Source of the DNA: an uncultured Pseudomonadales bacterium
GTDB taxonomy: Bacteria; Pseudomonadota; Gammaproteobacteria; Pseudomonadales; Balneatricaceae
Assembly: GCA_938084925.1 (NCBI GenBank)
Contig: CALKFY010000095.1
Location: 1-47,447, forward strand
Direction: 5' to 3'
Length of the DNA: 47,447 bases
Within the stretch, counting starts at the first letter, position 1; each line of letters begins with the position of its first letter. The position numbers and the translations under genes were made by a program. The notes under the pieces are model-generated. The model was not told where the DNA came from and searched no databases. It saw only the letters and a list, made by a program, of their open reading frames with translations. Below, one piece after another: positions 1-8,900 of the stretch.

Positions 1-177
1 CCGACCATGCTTGCGTAGCCAAACCAGAACGGTACTTCGTCCTTGAATGCCGTATTTTCTTTGCGCTTGCTTATAGGTAAGCTGGCCCTTTTCAACTTGC
101 TCAACAACAGACAATTTAAAGCCCATCGTATAGTCACGCTGTGAACGCTTAAGCTTTGGTGGAAGTAGGTTTGCCAT
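1..177 (-). CDS. IS3-family transposase OrfA, N-terminal 59 codons (partial)
   Basis: The ATG at 177 opens a frame reading MANLLPPKLKRSQRDYTMGF and continuing to the window edge. It is a basic N-terminus followed by a helix-turn-helix of the IS3 OrfA type (KLSVVEQVEKGQLTYKQAQ, then KYGIQGRSTVLVWLRKHG), which binds the IS ends. IS3 elements usually make the active transposase by a programmed frameshift from OrfA into OrfB; OrfB would lie to the left and is not visible. The call rests on the characteristic HTH and its position just inside the IS terminus. Confidence 0.8.
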   Translation of the reverse strand, partial: MANLLPPKLKRSQRDYTMGFKLSVVEQVEKGQLTYKQAQRKYGIQGRSTVLVWLRKHGR

Positions 178-218
178 AAATAGGTTCCTTATGTGTAAAC
201 CTATTTCAGGACGGGACA
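1..218 (-). mobile_element. IS3-family insertion sequence, one end only (continues left of window)
   Basis: The segment holds the start of an OrfA-type transposase gene, read leftwards, preceded by a terminal sequence. Read on the minus strand the element begins TGTCCCGTCCTGAAATAGG at about position 218, a typical TG-starting IS3-family terminus. The gene starts 41 bp inside it. The rest of the element and the other inverted repeat lie outside the window, so completeness, target duplication and activity cannot be judged. The exact end (218) is inferred from the TG...CA convention. Confidence 0.75.
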
Positions 219-225
219 ATAAAAA

Positions 226-256
226 CAAAAAAAGCAGCCTAAGGGCTGCTTTTTTA
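226..256 (-). terminator. Rho-independent terminator (works both ways) after hpt
   Basis: GCAGCC (234-239) pairs with GGCTGC (244-249). The stem is flanked by an A-run on the left and a T-run on the right, so it can terminate either strand. It lies 30 bp past the stop of the leftward phosphoribosyltransferase gene and separates it from the IS element. Confidence 0.85.
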
Positions 257-284
257 TTACTTGCGGGGTCAGGCCCTGACAAGC

Positions 285-836
285 CTACATACCCTTAACA
301 GCGTAGATGCCTTCTGCATTACGGAAGTAACCTTGGTAGTCCATACCAAAGCCATACACAAAACGATCTTCAACGTCCAAGCCAACGAAATCAGGGCGGT
401 ATTCTACCTTGCGGTCATGTACCTTGTTAAGCAAAGCAGCAGCGTAGACTTTCTTAGCGCCGGCTTCCTCTAGGTATTCACAGATAGCTGCTAATGTGTG
501 GCCTTCATCAAAGATATCGTCAACCACAAGGATAGTACGGCCTTTAAAGTCGATACTAGGTCTGGCTAACCAAGATAGGTTGGTGCCAACACTCTTTTTA
601 CCGTATCGGGTAGCATGTAGGTAATCAGTTTCTAACGGAAACTGCAGCTTCAATAGCAGTTGTGCCATTGGAATCATGCCCCCATTTAATACGCACAGTA
701 CTAGAGGCATCTCTTCAGCCATAGCGTCAGTGATCTCACTTGCTAAGGTATCGATGCTAGCGGCAATTTGTTCACCGGTAATAAGAAGGTCTGCTTGCTC
801 GTGAACTGTGACTGCTTGTTCGTAAGTAATGGTCAT
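285..836 (-). CDS. hpt: Hypoxanthine-guanine phosphoribosyltransferase
   Basis: A type I phosphoribosyltransferase of about 183 aa that salvages hypoxanthine/guanine with PRPP to give IMP/GMP in the cytoplasm. The PRPP-binding loop is clear (ILVVDDIFDEGHTL, the VVDD-DxG signature), preceded by the LNGG loop and a YGKKS flexible-loop region; the C-terminal FVGLDVEDRFVYGFGMDY is typical of hypoxanthine-type enzymes. The ATG at 836 (MTITYEQ) is preferred over an upstream in-frame start because GGAG lies about 7 bases before it. Monocistronic, with a strong terminator. Purine preference (hypoxanthine against guanine) cannot be fixed from sequence. Confidence 0.85.
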   Translation of the reverse strand: MTITYEQAVTVHEQADLLITGEQIAASIDTLASEITDAMAEEMPLVLCVLNGGMIPMAQLLLKLQFPLETDYLHATRYGKKSVGTNLSWLARPSIDFKGRTILVVDDIFDEGHTLAAICEYLEEAGAKKVYAAALLNKVHDRKVEYRPDFVGLDVEDRFVYGFGMDYQGYFRNAEGIYAVKGM

Positions 837-1033
837 TAATGACTCCGTAACGGCATTTATAAAAGCCGACATTATACTCGGCCCTTGAAGGGCAAACTAG
901 TGCTAGTTGACCGTATGGTCAAGAATATAAATAAATGCCCAATCTAAAACATTGGTATTAGTTATTTTTCTCTTATCATGGGGTAATATTGTCGACACAT
1001 TCTTAATTATAGCTAATAGCAGGTATATACCCT

Positions 1034-2914
1034 ATGTCCTATCAAGAAGCTTATAACTACGCGACTTCCAATCCAAAAGATTTCTGGAAAGAGCAAGCTG
1101 ACCGCCTACCTTGGTTCAAGAAACCGGCAGATATTGTCGACACATCGGAACAACCTACGGGTCGTTGGTTTAGTGATGGAGAGATGAACACCTGCTATAT
1201 GGCACTGGATCATCACGTTGCCAATGGCCGTGCAGACCAAGTAGCTATTCATTATGATTCGCCAGTTAGTAACACCAAGTCTAGCCTTACTTATGCGCAA
1301 CTCTTAGAAAAAGTAGCCTTGTTTGCTGGAGCACTACGTGCCAAAGGTGTAGATACGGGCGATCGCGTTGTTATTTATATGCCGATGGTCATGGAAGCCG
1401 CTGTAGCCATGCTAGCTTGTTCTCGTCTAGGTGCTATCCACTCTGTCGTATTTGGCGGTTTTGCTGCAGCTGAACTTGCTGTGCGTATTGACGATGCCAA
1501 GCCGAAGGTTGTGGTTACTTCCTCATGTGGGATCGAAGTAGCTAAAGTGATTCCGTACAAGCCTTTGTTAGATGCGGCCTTAGACCTTGCTACTCACAAG
1601 GTAGATGCCGTGGTGCTGCTACAGCGCCCTCAACTGGCTGCTGATATGCAAGCGGGCCGTGACTTTGACTGGAATGATGTTGTTGCCGAAGCGGTACCTG
1701 CAGAAGCTGTACCCGTTAAATCCTCTGATCCTTTGTATGTGCTATACACATCGGGTACGACTGGTAAACCAAAGGGCGTTGTGCGTGACAATGGTGGCCA
1801 TGCAGTAGCCCTTAACTACACCATGAAAGCAATCTACGGTATGGATGCTGGTGATGTATTTTGGGCAGCATCTGACGTCGGCTGGGTAGTTGGTCACTCT
1901 TACATCGTTTATGGACCTTTGATTGCTGGTTGTACCAGTATCTTGTACGAAGGTAAGCCTGTAATGACTCCAGATGCCGGCGCTTTCTGGCGCATGATTG
2001 AAGAGTACAAGGTAAAGGCTATTTTCTCTGCACCTACAGCTTTCCGCGCTATTAAGAAAGAAGATCCTAATGGTGAATTGCTGAAGAAATATGACCTATC
2101 TAGCCTAGTAACTGTATTCATGGCTGGTGAGCGTTTAGATCCACCTACCTATGAGTGGGCAAAAGAAATCATTGGCCGTCCAGTTGTCGATCACTGGTGG
2201 CAGACTGAAACTGGTTGGTCTATCTGTGCTAACCCAGTCGGCCTAGATGACCTACCAGCCAAACCAGGCTCGTCTACCGTGCCTATTCCTGGTTATGATC
2301 TACACATCCTTAGCGATGATGGTCAACCTTTACAGGCTAACGAAAAAGGTAACATTGCTCTTAAACTACCTATGCCTCCTGGCTTCTTGTTGGGCGTATG
2401 GGGCGACCCTCAGCGTTTACATGATTCTTACTTAGCTGATTTTCCAGGTTATTACACTTCTGGTGACGGCGGTTACCGTGACGAAGATGGCTATGTCTAC
2501 ATCATGGGTCGTACCGATGATGTCATCAACATTGCAGGCCACCGGTTATCTACTGGTGAAATGGAAGAAGTGGTTGGCGACCATCCACTGGTTGCTGAAT
2601 GTGCCGTAGTGGGTATTCACGACGAGCTAAAAGGTCAAATGCCCCTTGCCCTTGTATTGCTGAAGGCCGGTGCTGAATCAACTGACGACGTATTGGTGAA
2701 GGAGCTAGCCGCCATGCTGCGTGCTAAGATCGGTCCTATCGCGGTTATGAAGAATGCCCATATAGTACAGCGTTTGCCAAAGACACGTTCTGGTAAAATC
2801 TTACGTAAAATTATTCGTAACATCGCAAATGGCGAAGACTACATTGTACCTTCTACCATTGATGACCCCGCCAGCCTTGATGAAATTGCTGAGCTAATTG
2901 CGCCAAAATCTTAA
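1034..2914 (+). CDS. prpE: Propionate-CoA ligase (acyl-CoA synthetase, PrpE type)
   Basis: An AMP-forming acyl-CoA synthetase of 626 aa, full family length, activating propionate (or another short acid) to the acyl-CoA. The adenylation P-loop is YTSGTTGKPKGV (residues 238-249). The hinge region is GRTDDVINIAGHRLSTGEME. The C-terminal catalytic lysine is in RLPKTRSGKILRK (Lys588), the residue often controlled by acetylation in this family. The N-terminus (DFWKEQADRLPWFKKP) matches the PrpE/ACSS3 branch rather than Acs. It stands alone, with no methylcitrate-cycle genes nearby. An acetyl-CoA synthetase role is the main alternative. Confidence 0.85.
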   Translation: MSYQEAYNYATSNPKDFWKEQADRLPWFKKPADIVDTSEQPTGRWFSDGEMNTCYMALDHHVANGRADQVAIHYDSPVSNTKSSLTYAQLLEKVALFAGALRAKGVDTGDRVVIYMPMVMEAAVAMLACSRLGAIHSVVFGGFAAAELAVRIDDAKPKVVVTSSCGIEVAKVIPYKPLLDAALDLATHKVDAVVLLQRPQLAADMQAGRDFDWNDVVAEAVPAEAVPVKSSDPLYVLYTSGTTGKPKGVVRDNGGHAVALNYTMKAIYGMDAGDVFWAASDVGWVVGHSYIVYGPLIAGCTSILYEGKPVMTPDAGAFWRMIEEYKVKAIFSAPTAFRAIKKEDPNGELLKKYDLSSLVTVFMAGERLDPPTYEWAKEIIGRPVVDHWWQTETGWSICANPVGLDDLPAKPGSSTVPIPGYDLHILSDDGQPLQANEKGNIALKLPMPPGFLLGVWGDPQRLHDSYLADFPGYYTSGDGGYRDEDGYVYIMGRTDDVINIAGHRLSTGEMEEVVGDHPLVAECAVVGIHDELKGQMPLALVLLKAGAESTDDVLVKELAAMLRAKIGPIAVMKNAHIVQRLPKTRSGKILRKIIRNIANGEDYIVPSTIDDPASLDEIAELIAPKS

Positions 2915-2943
2915 TCACTATTAAGATAAGGAACAAGTGAATA

Positions 2944-2970
2944 AGGGCGTCTTTGTAAGGCGCCTTTTTT
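2944..2970 (+). terminator. Rho-independent terminator after prpE
   Basis: A ten-pair stem (AGGGCGTCTT with AAGGCGCCTT, including G-U pairs) closes a TGT loop and runs directly into six Ts, starting 30 bp after the prpE stop. Confidence 0.8.
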
Positions 2971-3060
2971 ATGCAGTCAATTAGCATTATTTGTAACCAC
3001 AATCTGTGATTTTTTGAGTTTCTTCTATACTTGCATAATCAACACTAAATGTAGTCGATT

Positions 3061-4371
3061 ATGTCGCGAGTCATTCCTACAGATAATTCCTTAGACAATC
3101 TCACTCAGCTATTTAGCCGTAGAGGTTTAATTGATCATTTACGAACGTCGATAAAGCACCCTGACAATTTAGGTATCATATACATCAATGTAGTTGGTTT
3201 TCGTCATATAAATCACATATATGGCCATGATCTGGCCGATGATTTACTAAAGCTTTTTGCGCGCATCCTCAAAGGACTTGTCCGCCAAAAGGGCGTTCTA
3301 GCTCGTTTAGCTGCCGACGAATTTATTATAGCCATAACTCAAGTCGCAGATTTACACTACATGAGCACCTTAGTTGAGCGCATCGATAATGCCTTTAGGC
3401 AACCCTTATTGTGCCAAGGCGAATTGGTAGCCATGCAATTACGCTTTGGTATGTCTGCTAACGGCGCCGCGCCATTTTGTGATGATTGCCCGATTGAAAG
3501 CCTGTTGAGTCAGGCTAGTCTAGCGGCCCAGTATGCGCGTAGCCAAGACAGTAGCGAAGCCGTGCTATTCAATCTTGAAATTGAGCGACAGTTATCACGA
3601 CATTCTCGATTACGTCACGATTTGCAAATGGCAATTTCAAAACAGCAGTTATATTTGTTATATCAACCAATCATCAAAACGCAAACGGGTGATATCTGTG
3701 GTGCTGAAGCTTTATTGCGATGGCAGCATCCTATATACGGCTTGGTGCCCGCAGAGGAAACCATCGCTATTGCAGAATCAAGTGGTCTTATAGAGCATTT
3801 AAGCAAATGGGTGTTAGCGAACTGTTTAAGCTGGTTGCGTGACAATGAATCGGATTTACCCTTTGGTTTTCGCTTAGGTATTAACCTGTCTGCCAAGTTG
3901 CTAGAGTCCGCTAACTACCTTGCCTTTTGCATTGAACAAATAAGCGCCGTACCGACCTTGGGTTATGCCTTAGAGTTTGAAATTACTGAGTCTAAAAACT
4001 TTGATAATGACACCAGAGTTAATGATTTTATGAACGCTTTACACGCCCTAGGTGTAGTGTTTTCCCTAGATGATTTTGGTACTGGCTATGCTTCATTTGA
4101 GCGCATGCAAAGCCTTGACTTTGACGCCGTTAAGCTGGATCGAAGTATTGTGCACATGGCTGACCAATCCAGTGCCGGTAAGCACATGATTACCGCTATC
4201 GTGGCGCTGTTAAAGCCGTTAGGTATGACCATAGTTGCTGAGGGCATTGAGGGCAATACGCAAATGGACACTATCCGTCGCCTAAAATGTCATGAAGCAC
4301 AAGGTTTTTGGTTGTACAAACCAATGTTAGCAGGGGAGTTTCACGCATTAATTTGCCAACAGACAAGCTAA
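3061..4371 (+). CDS. Degenerate GGDEF / intact EAL protein, probable c-di-GMP phosphodiesterase
   Basis: A 436-aa soluble protein with no membrane segment or PAS domain. Residues about 14-165 form a GGDEF domain whose signature has decayed to AADEF, so diguanylate cyclase activity is unlikely. Residues about 185-430 form an EAL domain with every key motif present: EALLRW (Glu216), NLS, EITES, DDFGTGYAS, VKLDRS, VAEGIEG and AQGFW. I infer that it hydrolyses c-di-GMP, with the dead GGDEF possibly serving as a GTP-binding regulatory domain as known for some such proteins. Transcribed alone after the prpE terminator; its signal input is unknown. Confidence 0.88.
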   Translation: MSRVIPTDNSLDNLTQLFSRRGLIDHLRTSIKHPDNLGIIYINVVGFRHINHIYGHDLADDLLKLFARILKGLVRQKGVLARLAADEFIIAITQVADLHYMSTLVERIDNAFRQPLLCQGELVAMQLRFGMSANGAAPFCDDCPIESLLSQASLAAQYARSQDSSEAVLFNLEIERQLSRHSRLRHDLQMAISKQQLYLLYQPIIKTQTGDICGAEALLRWQHPIYGLVPAEETIAIAESSGLIEHLSKWVLANCLSWLRDNESDLPFGFRLGINLSAKLLESANYLAFCIEQISAVPTLGYALEFEITESKNFDNDTRVNDFMNALHALGVVFSLDDFGTGYASFERMQSLDFDAVKLDRSIVHMADQSSAGKHMITAIVALLKPLGMTIVAEGIEGNTQMDTIRRLKCHEAQGFWLYKPMLAGEFHALICQQTS

Positions 4372-4440
4372 GTCATTCTGACCGTCGCTTAAATGAGGTA
4401 GAATAGCTAGACGAATTTTCTAGTAAAGCTGACCGATATA

Positions 4441-4683
4441 ATGAATACGGACATCAATCACATTTTGGTGAATGGCGCTCAGATTGCCTACAGTAAACTT
4501 AAACGTGCCCAGTCCTTTAATGCGCGTTTGTATTACTATGCAGAAATAGGCGTTTATCTAGAAGTATCCTTGTCTCATGGGGCTGGTATTACTGCTGACA
4601 CTCATGACCAAATTACCGATATCTACAAAAGCGCTACGCGCTTTCATATGGGACAAAACAAACGTTCAAGCCGTGTCGAGTAA
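4441..4683 (+). CDS. Small conserved-looking protein upstream of uvrC, unknown function
   Basis: An 80-aa soluble protein that I do not recognise. It has no signal peptide or membrane helix and is mildly basic at its C-terminus (GQNKRSSRVE). The stop is 9 bp before the uvrC GTG start and codon use looks like the neighbours, so it is probably co-transcribed with uvrC. No obvious Shine-Dalgarno sequence precedes its ATG, which keeps confidence moderate. Confidence 0.6.
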   Translation: MNTDINHILVNGAQIAYSKLKRAQSFNARLYYYAEIGVYLEVSLSHGAGITADTHDQITDIYKSATRFHMGQNKRSSRVE

Positions 4684-4692
4684 GGACTGCTT

Positions 4693-6546
4693 GTGAACCA
4701 AGAAATGCCTCCAGCAGAAACCATTGGTTTTGATATAGATGCTTTTTTGCAGCAACTGCCGGGGCGACCTGGCGTCTATCGCATGCACAATGCCGAACAT
4801 AAGGTCATTTACGTTGGCAAAGCGGTTAATCTTAAAAACCGGGTGACCAGCTACTTTCGCGGTAAAAGTCACAACAACAAAACCCAAGCGATGGTTAGCA
4901 AAATTGCCTCCATCGAAGTCACCATTACCCACAGTGAAGCCGAAGCGCTGTTGCTTGAAAACACCCTTATCAAGCAGCTTATGCCCGTTTACAACATCTC
5001 TTTACGGGATGATAAATCATACCCCTACGTATTCATATCGGAACAGCATGCTTATCCAGCTTTGCAATATGTGCGTGGATCTAAGCAGCGCAAGGGCCGT
5101 TATTTTGGCCCCTATACCAGTGCTGGAGCAGTGCGCGAAAGTCTTAACCTCATGCAAAAGATTTTTCGTCTACGCCAGTGCGAAGACACCTTTTTTAGCA
5201 ATCGTACGCGTCCTTGTTTACAGTTTCAAATCAATCGCTGTTCTGGGCCTTGCACAGGGGAGATAAGTGATGCTGCTTATTCAGCAGACGTAACTAGTGC
5301 CACCTTGTATCTTGAAGGTAAGAACCAAACGTTACTAGATGGCGTCGCCAAGCAAATGACGGCAGCAGCGGAAGATTTGCAGTTTGAGCGGGCTGCCGTA
5401 TTGCGAGACCAACTCGCTGACTTGCGTCACATGCAAGAACAGCAACATGTGGTATCCGAACGCGGTAACTTGGATGTGTTTGCCGTAGCAATGTCTTCCG
5501 CCGGCCAATGTGTACACCATCTTATGGTCCGCAATGGTCAGGTAACGGGTAGCAAAAACTATTATCCTAAATGGATCATCGTGGCCGACAAAGCTGACCT
5601 TATGGAAGCGTTTCTGGGGCAATTCTATTTATCAGGGCGACGTCGGGAAATTCCTGATGAAAGTGTGGTAAGCGACCTTTCTGACAGCCTGGCTTTAACC
5701 GAAGCTATCTCTAGCCAAACCAACAGTGCCTATCGTTTAACAGCTAAGGTGCGTGGACAAAGGGCCAAGTGGCTTAAATTAGCGCAAACCAATGCCGACC
5801 AAGCACTTCTGAGTTATATAGCCAATAAGCAAACACAACTTAAGCGTATGCAGAGCCTGCAAGAAGCCCTTAACCTTGACCAAATGCCGGAACGTTTAGA
5901 ATGTTTCGATATCAGTCATTCTAGTGGCGAAGCCACCGTAGCATCTTGTGTAGTATTTGATCAGGGTGGGCCTAAGAAGTCTGACTATCGTTTGTTCAAT
6001 ATCAAAGATGTCACCGCTGGCGATGACTATGCTGCTATGCACCAAGCACTTACACGCCGCTATACCCGTTTAAAAGAAAACAATGGAGTTATTCCAGACA
6101 TCCTGGTTATTGATGGTGGTCTAGGGCAGTTAACGCAAGCCAAGGACGTATTAGCCGAATTGCAGCTACAGGACGTGTACTTACTTGGTGTTGCCAAAGG
6201 CGAAACACGTAAAGCGGGATTAGAGAAACTCATTGAAGGTTGGAGCGGGGCAGAAATTGCTTTGTCTTCTGAGTCTCCTGCACTACATCTGCTGCAGCAT
6301 ATACGTGATGAAAGCCACCGTTTTGCCATTAGTGGGCACCGCGCACAACGTGGTAAAAAGCGTGGCAAGTCCGCTTTACAACAGATTGATGGCATTGGAG
6401 CAAAGCGCCGTCAGGCTCTATTGCGCCAGTTTGGATCCTTACAAGCCCTATCAAAAGCTAGCGTTGATGAGATCAGCAAAGTAAGAGGCATCAATCAATC
6501 CTTAGCTGATGTAATTTATCGTTCCTTACGGGGTGAAGACTCCTGA
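4693..6546 (+). CDS. uvrC: Excinuclease ABC subunit C
   Basis: UvrC, 617 aa, makes both incisions around UvrAB-marked DNA lesions in nucleotide excision repair. The N-terminal GIY-YIG nuclease is at about residues 25-100 (GVYRMHNAEHKVIYVGKA). The UvrB-binding UVR motif is near residues 220-240 (FERAAVLRDQLADL). The RNase H-like second nuclease includes LECFDISHSSGEATVAS and DILVIDGGLGQL. Tandem helix-hairpin-helix motifs end the protein (LQQIDGIGAKRRQALLRQFG, ISKVRGIN). The start is GTG, with AAGGA about 7 bases upstream. In many gammaproteobacteria uvrC is next to uvrY and pgsA, as here. Confidence 0.97.
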   Translation: MNQEMPPAETIGFDIDAFLQQLPGRPGVYRMHNAEHKVIYVGKAVNLKNRVTSYFRGKSHNNKTQAMVSKIASIEVTITHSEAEALLLENTLIKQLMPVYNISLRDDKSYPYVFISEQHAYPALQYVRGSKQRKGRYFGPYTSAGAVRESLNLMQKIFRLRQCEDTFFSNRTRPCLQFQINRCSGPCTGEISDAAYSADVTSATLYLEGKNQTLLDGVAKQMTAAAEDLQFERAAVLRDQLADLRHMQEQQHVVSERGNLDVFAVAMSSAGQCVHHLMVRNGQVTGSKNYYPKWIIVADKADLMEAFLGQFYLSGRRREIPDESVVSDLSDSLALTEAISSQTNSAYRLTAKVRGQRAKWLKLAQTNADQALLSYIANKQTQLKRMQSLQEALNLDQMPERLECFDISHSSGEATVASCVVFDQGGPKKSDYRLFNIKDVTAGDDYAAMHQALTRRYTRLKENNGVIPDILVIDGGLGQLTQAKDVLAELQLQDVYLLGVAKGETRKAGLEKLIEGWSGAEIALSSESPALHLLQHIRDESHRFAISGHRAQRGKKRGKSALQQIDGIGAKRRQALLRQFGSLQALSKASVDEISKVRGINQSLADVIYRSLRGEDS

Positions 6547-6598
6547 TTATTCGGGTATCATTCCAGCATAAACACAGACTACAATAACTTTTGACACC

Positions 6599-7150
6599 AT
6601 GACAAACATACCCAATATTTTGACTTTGTTACGTATTCTTTTAATTCCTATAATAGTTGGCGTTTTTTACGCTCCCATTGAGAATGGCAACCTAATCGCT
6701 TGTGGTCTGTTCATGCTGGCAGCATTCACCGATTGGCTTGATGGCTACCTAGCACGTAAGCTTGACCAAACCACACCTTTTGGGGCCTTCCTAGATCCAG
6801 TTGCTGACAAGATTACCGTAGCAGTGGCTCTGACTCTACTGGTAGAAGTACACGCAGCTTGGTGGTTAACTATGCCAGCTATTGTCATAATTGGTCGCGA
6901 GATTGTAATCTCAGCCTTGCGTGAATGGATGGCTGAAGCTGGGCAAAGAGCCAATGTAGCCGTGTCCTATGTGGGCAAGGTCAAAACTGTATTACAGATG
7001 GGATCCATTACCTTGTTACTGGCGTTTTTACCGGGTCATGAATACATGTGGACAGGTTTAGCTATGCTTTACGCCGCCGCCGCTTTGACCTTGTGGTCAA
7101 TGGCCATTTACTTAAAGGCGGCATGGGGAACTCTCAAAGAAAGCATTTAA
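6599..7150 (+). CDS. pgsA: CDP-diacylglycerol-glycerol-3-phosphate 3-phosphatidyltransferase
   Basis: An integral membrane enzyme of 183 aa that commits CDP-diacylglycerol to phosphatidylglycerol synthesis. The CDP-alcohol phosphotransferase signature is complete: Asp48-Gly49, Ala52-Arg53, Gly62, Asp66 and Asp70 in DGYLARKLDQTTPFGAFLDP and the following VAD. Several hydrophobic helices surround it. It follows uvrC by 52 bp, a conserved pairing, and probably shares its transcript. Confidence 0.96.
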   Translation: MTNIPNILTLLRILLIPIIVGVFYAPIENGNLIACGLFMLAAFTDWLDGYLARKLDQTTPFGAFLDPVADKITVAVALTLLVEVHAAWWLTMPAIVIIGREIVISALREWMAEAGQRANVAVSYVGKVKTVLQMGSITLLLAFLPGHEYMWTGLAMLYAAAALTLWSMAIYLKAAWGTLKESI

Positions 7151-7204
7151 GCATTGATATTTGTGTTATAACTCGTGGTTCAAAGGAACATGGACGGAAA
7201 AAAG

Positions 7205-7843
7205 ATGACAAAACCAGATATCAGCGTTGTTATTGCCGATGACCATGAGATAGTGCGCGCAGGCTTTAAGCAATTACTGTCTACCACCACAGATATTAAG
7301 GTGCTGGCCGAAGCCTGTAGTGGTGAAGAAGCCATCAGCCTTTGTGTGCAGATCCAGCCTGATGTCATTATCATGGACATCAACATGCCTGGCATTGGTG
7401 GCATTGAAGCTATCCGTCGAATTGCTACACGGTTACCTGGGTCGTGCATCATTGCTCTTACCGTACATGAGTCAGAGCCGTTTCCATCACGAGTATTAGA
7501 AGCAGGCGCAAAGGCTTATTTAAGTAAACGTTGTGCCCCCCAAGAATTAGTACAAGCCGTGCGGGAAACCTTCTCTGGTGGGTCGTACATTAGTGAGCAA
7601 GTAAGGGCAGAAATGGCCAAGACTCACTTGGATCATAATAACCCACTGGGCACCCTTACTAACCGAGAGTTCCAAGTGTTCAATCTAATGGCACAAGGTA
7701 AAACGGCAATAGAAGTAGGTGATGCCATGCATCTCAACCATAAGACGATCCATAGCCACAGAGCCAAAATTCTAAAGAAGCTGGCTTTAGAAACCAATTT
7801 AAATATTGTTGAATTCGCCCGCCAACATGGCTTAATTGACTGA
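7205..7843 (+). CDS. uvrY: UvrY/GacA-type response regulator
   Basis: A 212-aa response regulator: receiver domain (acidic pocket DDHE, phospho-acceptor Asp58 in VIIMDINMP, Lys in YLSKR) and a C-terminal LuxR-type HTH (LTNREFQVFNLMAQGKTAIE...NHKTIHSHRAKILKKL). The HESEPFPSRVLEAGAKAYLSK stretch is close to the UvrY/GacA family, which pairs with BarA/GacS to switch on CsrB/C-type small RNAs. The ATG at 7205 is chosen for its upstream GGA; ATG 7190 and GTG 7175 are in-frame alternatives. The cognate kinase and small RNA genes are not in this window. Confidence 0.88.
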   Translation: MTKPDISVVIADDHEIVRAGFKQLLSTTTDIKVLAEACSGEEAISLCVQIQPDVIIMDINMPGIGGIEAIRRIATRLPGSCIIALTVHESEPFPSRVLEAGAKAYLSKRCAPQELVQAVRETFSGGSYISEQVRAEMAKTHLDHNNPLGTLTNREFQVFNLMAQGKTAIEVGDAMHLNHKTIHSHRAKILKKLALETNLNIVEFARQHGLID

Positions 7844-7852
7844 TCTTACCAA

Positions 7853-8737
7853 CTATCCCGCATCTACATTTTTACGTCGACTGATGGCGATACCTGTGAG
7901 TATCACTGCCAAGGCGATTAAATCTGTCCACAACATCTGCTCTCCCAATACAGCGGCGCCCGCTAGGTACGCGATAACGGGAATGATGTAGTTGTTATTG
8001 GAAACAAAATTCGGACCAGCTTGCTTCACTAAAACAAAATAGATTACCGAAGCTATGCCGGTTGGCACGAGCCCTAACCAGATCAAGCTAACTAAGCTAA
8101 CGGTAGATACCTGCTGCCATTCTACAGACCACATCTGAGGCCATAATATCGCCGCCCAAAAGGCCGCACTAAGCATCACGCCCGCGCTGACAACACTGAT
8201 GTCATAGTTTGAGTAGAGACGTACTAAGATAGTGTTAGTCGAGTAGCTCAAGGCTGCTAATAGTATGATTATGGCGCCATAGAAACTATTGCTACCACTA
8301 ATCAAGCTTGGCCAAAGCACAAACAATACGCCCGATATACCCATAAAAAAGCCAATAATACGGTTTCTATTTAAATTTTCACCGGCAATGAACCAATGGG
8401 CCAGAATCATGGTGCCTAGGGGCATAACCGCCATCAATAGTCCGGCCATACCTGAGGTAACTGTTTGTTGGCCATTGGTAATAAGCCAATAAGGTAATAG
8501 ATTGCCTATTGCGGCAAACATAGAGAACTTTGCCCAGTCCTTTATATTAAAGGGCAAACGCCTGCCGCGTATATACATAAAGACCAGTAACACAGCCGCT
8601 GCAAAGACTAATCGCCAGGCAACAATTTCCTCAGGCGTAAAAGAGCGTAGGCTGATTGCAATATTTAGAAACGAGGTACCCCAAAGGATGGTAAGTGTGG
8701 CAAATAATAACCAGTGGCGTAGGGTGACAGTTGACAT
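7853..8737 (-). CDS. DMT-superfamily (EamA) transporter
   Basis: A 294-aa protein with about ten transmembrane helices arranged as two EamA repeats, e.g. LLFATLTILWGTSFLNI at the N-terminus and IGFFMGISGVLFVLWPS at the start of the second half. Family members export amino acids, metabolites or drugs; the substrate cannot be read from sequence. It ends 10 bp from the convergent uvrY stop and starts divergently from hpaD. Confidence 0.85.
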   Translation of the reverse strand: MSTVTLRHWLLFATLTILWGTSFLNIAISLRSFTPEEIVAWRLVFAAAVLLVFMYIRGRRLPFNIKDWAKFSMFAAIGNLLPYWLITNGQQTVTSGMAGLLMAVMPLGTMILAHWFIAGENLNRNRIIGFFMGISGVLFVLWPSLISGSNSFYGAIIILLAALSYSTNTILVRLYSNYDISVVSAGVMLSAAFWAAILWPQMWSVEWQQVSTVSLVSLIWLGLVPTGIASVIYFVLVKQAGPNFVSNNNYIIPVIAYLAGAAVLGEQMLWTDLIALAVILTGIAISRRKNVDAG

Positions 8738-8805
8738 ATATTGTACGCTGTATAAAAAAGAGTCCCATTGTGGGGCAAAGATTGTTTGGAATCAAAAAAT
8801 ATCGG

Positions 8806-8842
8806 TTGACGAATGCAAATTAATTCCCGTAAACTAGTTTAC
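8806..8842 (+). promoter_or_regulatory. Candidate hpaD promoter with palindromic operator
   Basis: TTGACG (8806-8811) and TAAACT (8830-8835) are spaced by 18 bases as a sigma-70-like promoter. The perfect 14-bp palindrome GTAAACTAGTTTAC (8829-8842) covers the -10 element, where a repressor would block initiation. A related half sequence, GTTAAC, follows at 8845. Inference only; no regulator gene is adjacent. Confidence 0.45.
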
Positions 8843-8900
8843 ATGTTAACTAATGTCAGTTCAAACTTACGCAACCACTTGTTTGTTGCAGGAGAATAGA

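Noticed and set aside
266-281. Palindrome GTCAGGCCCTGAC after hpt as a terminator
   Set aside because: No T-run on either side; the true terminator is at 226-256. Function of this palindrome is not supported.
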